Shown in pieces: positions 5,156-9,607 of a DNA stretch of 9,607 nt. Both the position numbers and the translations under genes were made by a program. Below the pieces are notes generated by a model. The model saw only the letters and a list, made by a program, of their open reading frames with translations. It was not told where the DNA came from and did not search any database. Where the stretch lies: assembly GCA_947474905.1 (NCBI GenBank), contig CANJKQ010000012.1:1-9607 (forward strand), written 5' to 3'. Position 1 is the first letter of the stretch; every line of letters begins with the position of its first letter. Source of the DNA: Pseudomonadota bacterium (GTDB lineage Bacteria; Pseudomonadota; Alphaproteobacteria; Sphingomonadales; Sphingomonadaceae).

Positions 5156-8100
5156 CTATTCCCCCTTACCTGTCGTGGCATCCCAGTTCATCGTCAACGC
5201 TTCCTTGCCCTTGTAGCGGCCACCGACGAGGAACTCGAGGTGATCTTCGAGTCGAGCGGAGCCCTCCCACTTGTACTGGCCGAACCCGCGACCGAGCTGC
5301 TTGTCTTCGCCGGGCCAGGACGCGATCGGATCCGGGTCGTTGCTGGTGTAGAGCACCGTGTCGTTCGTGATGGCCACCGGCCACCGGTCGGAGACGGTGC
5401 CGATCTTGACAATGCGGCGAGTGATGTTCGCCCGCGCTTTGGCGATGATGTGATGGCGTCGCTCAGGCGAGAAACCGGCTCGGCCGGTCATGTGGACCGA
5501 GGACCCCATCTGTCCGATCGTGCGGGTGTAGACGCCCTTGAGCAGATCCCTGGCCAACTGAGCGTCGACGTCATCGACGTCCAAAGCTGTTCGTGCGTCA
5601 CGGATTCGCTCGTACCACGGATCGAGTACTCGGCCATGTTCGTTCCACACGTAGGCCTCGACGGGTTCGAGCTCGTAGCCGAGTTCTCCGGCGACCTGCA
5701 GGCTAGGTGTGGTCACCCACAGCAGCCCCGGACGGCCGCCGAGAGGCATTAACGGATGGGGGATGCGCCAGTCCCCTGCCTCGGGAACCTCCACCCGCCA
5801 ATAGCCCGGCAGCTTCTTGTCGAACGCTCGCCCGTCCGGATGATGAGTGGCCGATCCGATCGGCATCTCCAAGCCAGCGATTCCCGCAGCGTGCGAGCCG
5901 CCACGGTCGTACGCGTGCACGTAGGTCATCGATGTCTCGTCGCTGGTCGGCTTCCTGGACCACGCGTAATCGTCCTCGAGAGAGCTGATGGTGGCCGGGC
6001 CGACGGGGGTCTGTGCCCCGAACATCCGCTCGCGGTCCTTGAATCGAGTCGAGATCATCAGGTCGAAACCTGTGGACTGCGGGGTGATTACCCACGGCAT
6101 CTTCAGCGCACTGGCGAACAGCGACAGTCGACGCGCGAGTGTGCTCGGTGACGGTCTGTCTCCGAGAATGGGGATATCGCGCGGATCGGCGTTCATGCCG
6201 GCAGCCAGAACAACCCACACACCGCGGTGCTCGCCCTGGGTTCGCCACACCCGGGTCCATGCGCCGAGCCGGTCACCGGGCTTACCCAAGGTCCAGCCAT
6301 CGGCGATCGCATCGGTGACGAACGCCGTGCCAGCAGTGGCCTCGCCGACGTCTTTGCGTCGCTGTGACGGATCGTCGCTCAGCGTGCTCATATCCACCCC
6401 GAACTTCTCGGTCATCGCCGCGGTCACCCAGATCTGCCCGGGTTCGGTCTGCCACGACGAGGTCTGAGTGCCCAGACGCAGTTCCTGCACCAGCTCTGCC
6501 ACGTGTCCGACGTGAAACATATTCTGTGGCAAATCGATCCGACTGCCATCGGGCATCCAAATACCGTCGACGTCGAGGACGGCGGCAGGGGCGGCGAACG
6601 GGTTGACCGCGGTCTTCGCGGGAGCTGAACGCCGAGGCTGGGTGGTCTCAAGCGGCGCACTGGGTTGCTCGACTGCAGCAGTACTCGACTCGGCGGCCTC
6701 GGAAGCCGCTCGACGAGCAGGTTCGGTCGATGGCCGCGGGCCAACAGCGGGCGCAGGCGGCTTCGCTGCGGCTGCGATATCGGCAACCAGTGCAGCGCGG
6801 GAAGCTGCTGTGCTTCCGAACCAGCACTGGGCGTGCAGCACGTGGCCATCGAAGCGAAGGCCCGAGCCCACGCCGCACTTCACGCACGGGACGCTCGGTG
6901 AAATATGTTCTGCGACAGCGATATGACCCTCGGCGTCGGGGTAGCTTCCCACTGGAATGTCCTCCTGTTCGGAGTTGTCAGACGTAGCTTCGGCGTCGTC
7001 GGCACGAGAGCTGTCCGTCGTCGATGAGGTGTCGCTGTTCGATACCGAGAACAACGTCGCAAGATCAGCCACTGCGGAGGTCGAACCCGGAATGTCGCTC
7101 GGTGTCGAACCGTCAGGTGAATCGTCGGGTCCACCATCAGCGTCGAAGATGCCGATCTGGCCGTCGTCGGGACCATCGCCGAGGATCGCCCACAGACGTA
7201 GCGCTGTCATCCGCTGCCGACGTTCCTCGCAATGAATGGTGCGTTGGACGGTGTAACGGGGCGTCTTGCCTGCGCGTTCCTCTGCAATGAGAACACCCTC
7301 GTCGTAGAGGGCCCGCAGCGCCGTGCCTCGATCGATCTGAGGAGCATCGGACATCGTCGACGCCGCGGCCTTCAGAACCTGTTCGAGTGCAGTCGATTCG
7401 ATCAACAGCTGCGCTTCGCCGTCGCGTGGCCCGGGGTCGGTGAGCACGTACCCCAACCGAATCCCGCGGGCGTCTTCGCGGTACTTCTTGATCTCCTGAT
7501 AGTCCGAGACCAACGTCCGCCGCCACCCCAAACGGCCGGCCAGCGGGCGGTCGGGTGCTTCGCCGGTCCGCACGTCGTCGACATAGGCCAAGCCGGTACG
7601 GAGAGCGTGCGCAAGGAGCTCGCGCACCCGAGCTCCGGTACGTGATGGAAGATCAGGATCGGCCGCAGCGACGACCGCGTCGTGCAACCCGCCGTCGACG
7701 ACGTCGAGAACCTGCTCGACTTCATCGGCATCGAGTGCGCCGACGTCGAGTAAGAAGGCCGTGAACGCCTGCCACCCTGCCCACACGGCACCGACAGCTT
7801 CGGCCTGGCGCACGGTCTCACCCTGCTCACGCAGGCCCTCGGCGTAGTGCGCACCCTCGTTGAAGACCTTGTCCCGCAGCTCCTCGAGACGGGGGCACAA
7901 CCACTGCAGGAACGAGGCCATCAGCAGGGCGCGTCCATGTCGTGACTGCTCACTGTCGAGTCGAATCAGCTCGTCGAGTTCGATCTCGTCGGACTGCAAC
8001 GGCACCACCAACATGCGCTGCGCACCGGATCCCGGTCGAGGCATGACCTCCGAGGTCACCATCGCGGACGAGCGAGGGGCGGTGCCGTCGAGGATGCTCA

Positions 8101-9607
8101 ATCCATCGCGACTGGAACGGCTCCGCTGTTCGCCGTTGTGGACCATGCGCGCGAACTCCTCGAGCGCTTTCTGTGCAGCTCCCCAGTCTCGTGTGGGCGC
8201 GACGTCGTCGGCCCAGTACAGCGCATCTTTCGACGAATTCAGTTTGATCCGAAGCGCATTGAGGGTGTCACCGTTTCCGGACATCGACGATGCCGGCCGC
8301 CGGCGATCCCAGAGCTCACCGAAGTGATGCATCGCGATCGAGGCAATCGAGGTCTTGTAGGACCCAGGCGAACCGATGAGCGACAGGACCCATGGGTTCG
8401 GCCCCAAAGCCGCACGAAAGACGTGCCCGAGCAACGGTGCAGCGATTCGCACCGGCAGGCGCGTCAGCATCGATCCCGAATCGACCATGAAGGCATCACG
8501 CAATCTAGGTGCATCGGCGATCGGGCACGGCAGGTCGTAACGCGAGAGCGGCCCACTGAGTAGAACCGGTGCAACACGGGCACCGGCAGCACTGATAGCG
8601 CCACCTGCGTGCACGTAGAACCACTCGTCGTTTCGGTCCTTACGCCAACCGGTGGAACGGAATCGGACCGTCCGGGCAATCGTCACCCCGCCGGCTACTT
8701 TCAGGGCGTCGCGAAGTTTGGCGATCCCAGAGGGTTTGGAGTCGTACGTCGGCGGACCGGGAAGAGAATCCACCCACGTGCAGTCCCGATAGTCCTGTGC
8801 GTCCACCCTCATGCGCATGAACTCGCCCGTATCAGGATGGGTGTAGCCGATGACGACAGCGGAAAGCTGTTCGGGCGACGGCGGATTGGCTTCCCGTTGC
8901 CCGGCGATGTCTTCGCGTCCGAGCAGCGTCGGCGCGTCGACGTCGAGGCCGTCGTCCTGCGACTCGAGGTATTCCATCTCCACGATCCGAGCATCGATGC
9001 TGAGCACCATTTTGGCGGTCTGCTCGCCATCTCGGTTGGTGACGATTTCGACGAGGCTTCCTTCGACAACCCGATACGTCGGTGCCGATATCTGAGCGCC
9101 GCGAGTGGCCGCCCCGACAACGTGCAGTTGCGGTCCTTCGGAGAGCGGAGGGCTCGATTCATCGGCATCGGAATCTACGTGACCGGATCCAGTCGACGGT
9201 GGCGTCGCCTCCTGTTCGTCCTCGTCGTGCAGCAGCGGTGGAATCGGAGTGCGGGAAATATCGTGTGCGGCACGTGCAGCAGTGCGGGCTGTGCGCCACA
9301 CTGCGGTAGCGGCGTCGACCGCCTCTTGCGACCATTTCGTGCCTTCGGCGGCAGCGAAACTACGCACCGCATCGACGGCTTCGCTCAACGGCTCGAACAG
9401 GCGCTCCGCCTCGACGGCCCACCGCTGAGCAAGGCGCAACTCGTCGGCGCACTCATCCTGGTGACCCGATACCCGCCCACGTTCGGCACGCGCGGACGCT
9501 TCCTGCGCCGCCTTCTCGACCTCGGCGGCCTTGCCGCGAAGCTTGGCCAGAGCAGCATGTGCCGCAACCTCACCGACATGGACGGGGATCAAACCGTTCC
9601 ATGCATC
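5156..9607 (-). CDS. tap: DUF927-type ATPase fused to a Tap-like telomere-binding domain (5' end outside window)
   Basis: The frame is open to the right edge, so the true start is probably outside; numbering here is from the in-frame TTG at 9592 (1478 residues). Residues 1-115 are Ala/Glu-rich helices. After an acidic linker, 180-335 holds a beta-rich module ending in RSTGWRKDRNDEWFYV, as before DUF927 ATPase cores. The core has Walker A GSPGSYKTS (407-415), Walker B DALYWADD (456-463), NGEQRSRSSRDG (486-497), and TSE (513-515) with R526 as likely sensor/finger. Then come a winged-helix-like end near 860, an acidic low-complexity linker, a zinc-knuckle motif (C903, C906, H920, C923) and a Pro/Ala linker. 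From about 985 to 1478 it follows Streptomyces Tap: FDKKLPGYW (1257-1265), ELGYELEPVEAYVW, DPWYERIRDA (1324-1333), and IIAKARANITRRIV near 1380. Streptomyces Tap, about 740 aa, binds telomere DNA and recruits Tpg. tpg follows directly. Tap identity is by motif; the ATPase as replication helicase is inference. Confidence 0.8.
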   Translation of the reverse strand, partial: DAWNGLIPVHVGEVAAHAALAKLRGKAAEVEKAAQEASARAERGRVSGHQDECADELRLAQRWAVEAERLFEPLSEAVDAVRSFAAAEGTKWSQEAVDAATAVWRTARTAARAAHDISRTPIPPLLHDEDEQEATPPSTGSGHVDSDADESSPPLSEGPQLHVVGAATRGAQISAPTYRVVEGSLVEIVTNRDGEQTAKMVLSIDARIVEMEYLESQDDGLDVDAPTLLGREDIAGQREANPPSPEQLSAVVIGYTHPDTGEFMRMRVDAQDYRDCTWVDSLPGPPTYDSKPSGIAKLRDALKVAGGVTIARTVRFRSTGWRKDRNDEWFYVHAGGAISAAGARVAPVLLSGPLSRYDLPCPIADAPRLRDAFMVDSGSMLTRLPVRIAAPLLGHVFRAALGPNPWVLSLIGSPGSYKTSIASIAMHHFGELWDRRRPASSMSGNGDTLNALRIKLNSSKDALYWADDVAPTRDWGAAQKALEEFARMVHNGEQRSRSSRDGLSILDGTAPRSSAMVTSEVMPRPGSGAQRMLVVPLQSDEIELDELIRLDSEQSRHGRALLMASFLQWLCPRLEELRDKVFNEGAHYAEGLREQGETVRQAEAVGAVWAGWQAFTAFLLDVGALDADEVEQVLDVVDGGLHDAVVAAADPDLPSRTGARVRELLAHALRTGLAYVDDVRTGEAPDRPLAGRLGWRRTLVSDYQEIKKYREDARGIRLGYVLTDPGPRDGEAQLLIESTALEQVLKAAASTMSDAPQIDRGTALRALYDEGVLIAEERAGKTPRYTVQRTIHCEERRQRMTALRLWAILGDGPDDGQIGIFDADGGPDDSPDGSTPSDIPGSTSAVADLATLFSVSNSDTSSTTDSSRADDAEATSDNSEQEDIPVGSYPDAEGHIAVAEHISPSVPCVKCGVGSGLRFDGHVLHAQCWFGSTAASRAALVADIAAAAKPPAPAVGPRPSTEPARRAASEAAESSTAAVEQPSAPLETTQPRRSAPAKTAVNPFAAPAAVLDVDGIWMPDGSRIDLPQNMFHVGHVAELVQELRLGTQTSSWQTEPGQIWVTAAMTEKFGVDMSTLSDDPSQRRKDVGEATAGTAFVTDAIADGWTLGKPGDRLGAWTRVWRTQGEHRGVWVVLAAGMNADPRDIPILGDRPSPSTLARRLSLFASALKMPWVITPQSTGFDLMISTRFKDRERMFGAQTPVGPATISSLEDDYAWSRKPTSDETSMTYVHAYDRGGSHAAGIAGLEMPIGSATHHPDGRAFDKKLPGYWRVEVPEAGDWRIPHPLMPLGGRPGLLWVTTPSLQVAGELGYELEPVEAYVWNEHGRVLDPWYERIRDARTALDVDDVDAQLARDLLKGVYTRTIGQMGSSVHMTGRAGFSPERRHHIIAKARANITRRIVKIGTVSDRWPVAITNDTVLYTSNDPDPIASWPGEDKQLGRGFGQYKWEGSARLEDHLEFLVGGRYKGKEALTMNWDATTGKGE
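5161..5165 (-). promoter_or_regulatory. tpg ribosome binding site inside the end of tap
   Basis: The minus strand reads AAGGGGGAATAG, in which the purine run lies eight bases before the tpg ATG and the last bases are the tap stop codon. This arrangement implies that ribosomes ending on tap help start tpg. Confidence 0.6.

Noticed and set aside
5135..5752. Plus-strand open frame of 205 codons opposite the tap 3' end
   Set aside because: The minus-strand frame here holds the conserved Tap motifs; the plus-strand frame is its antisense shadow.

Overview
The window looks like part of a linear replicon (linear plasmid or linear-ended element) of a high-GC actinomycete, most likely a Rhodococcus/Gordonia-type member of the Mycobacteriales. 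The reasons are the GC-rich, Ala/Asp/Arg-rich coding style, the use of GTG and TTG starts, and above all two proteins that I recognise by their sequence patterns as relatives of the Streptomyces telomere proteins Tap (telomere-associated protein) and Tpg (5'-terminal protein that primes end-patching). Family calls are from memory of conserved motifs; no search was run.

Layout. Seven genes lie on the minus strand and are transcribed from the right edge leftwards: a very large tap-like gene (9607 down to 5156, 5' end outside the window), tpg (5152-4502, three bases after the tap stop), a 41-codon single-pass membrane peptide (4397-4272), a helix-turn-helix protein whose DNA-binding segment is a near copy of the one in Tpg (4265-3627, six bases after the small gene), a CPBP/CAAX-type intramembrane protease relative (3525-2638), a DUF2637 (SpdB-like) four-helix membrane protein that overlaps it by ATGA (2641-2018), and a protein with a MerR/excisionase-like winged helix (1817-1170). 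A plus-strand gene of unknown function (522-1046) converges on this block, and a perfect 16-bp hairpin at 1112-1147 separates the two. At the left edge, on the minus strand, is the N-terminal part of a DprA/Smf-like protein (238 to beyond 1). It is divergent from the 522-1046 gene across a 283-bp intergenic region that holds three inverted repeats, two of them mutually exclusive.

How it may work together (inference). The large protein joins a DUF927-type plasmid/phage ATPase module, a small zinc-knuckle motif and a complete Tap-like C-terminal domain in one chain. In Streptomyces, Tap binds folded single-stranded telomere DNA and recruits Tpg, which then primes fill-in of the recessed 5' end. 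A Tap domain tied to an ATPase would place telomere recognition and a replication motor in one protein, followed directly by its Tpg partner. The downstream Tpg-like HTH gene may be a regulator or accessory telomere binder. The membrane genes (41-aa peptide, CPBP protease relative, DUF2637) resemble conjugation or spread cargo of actinomycete plasmids.

No tRNA, rRNA, CRISPR array, insertion sequence or telomere end was seen in the window. No stretch longer than 300 bases lacks a gene.
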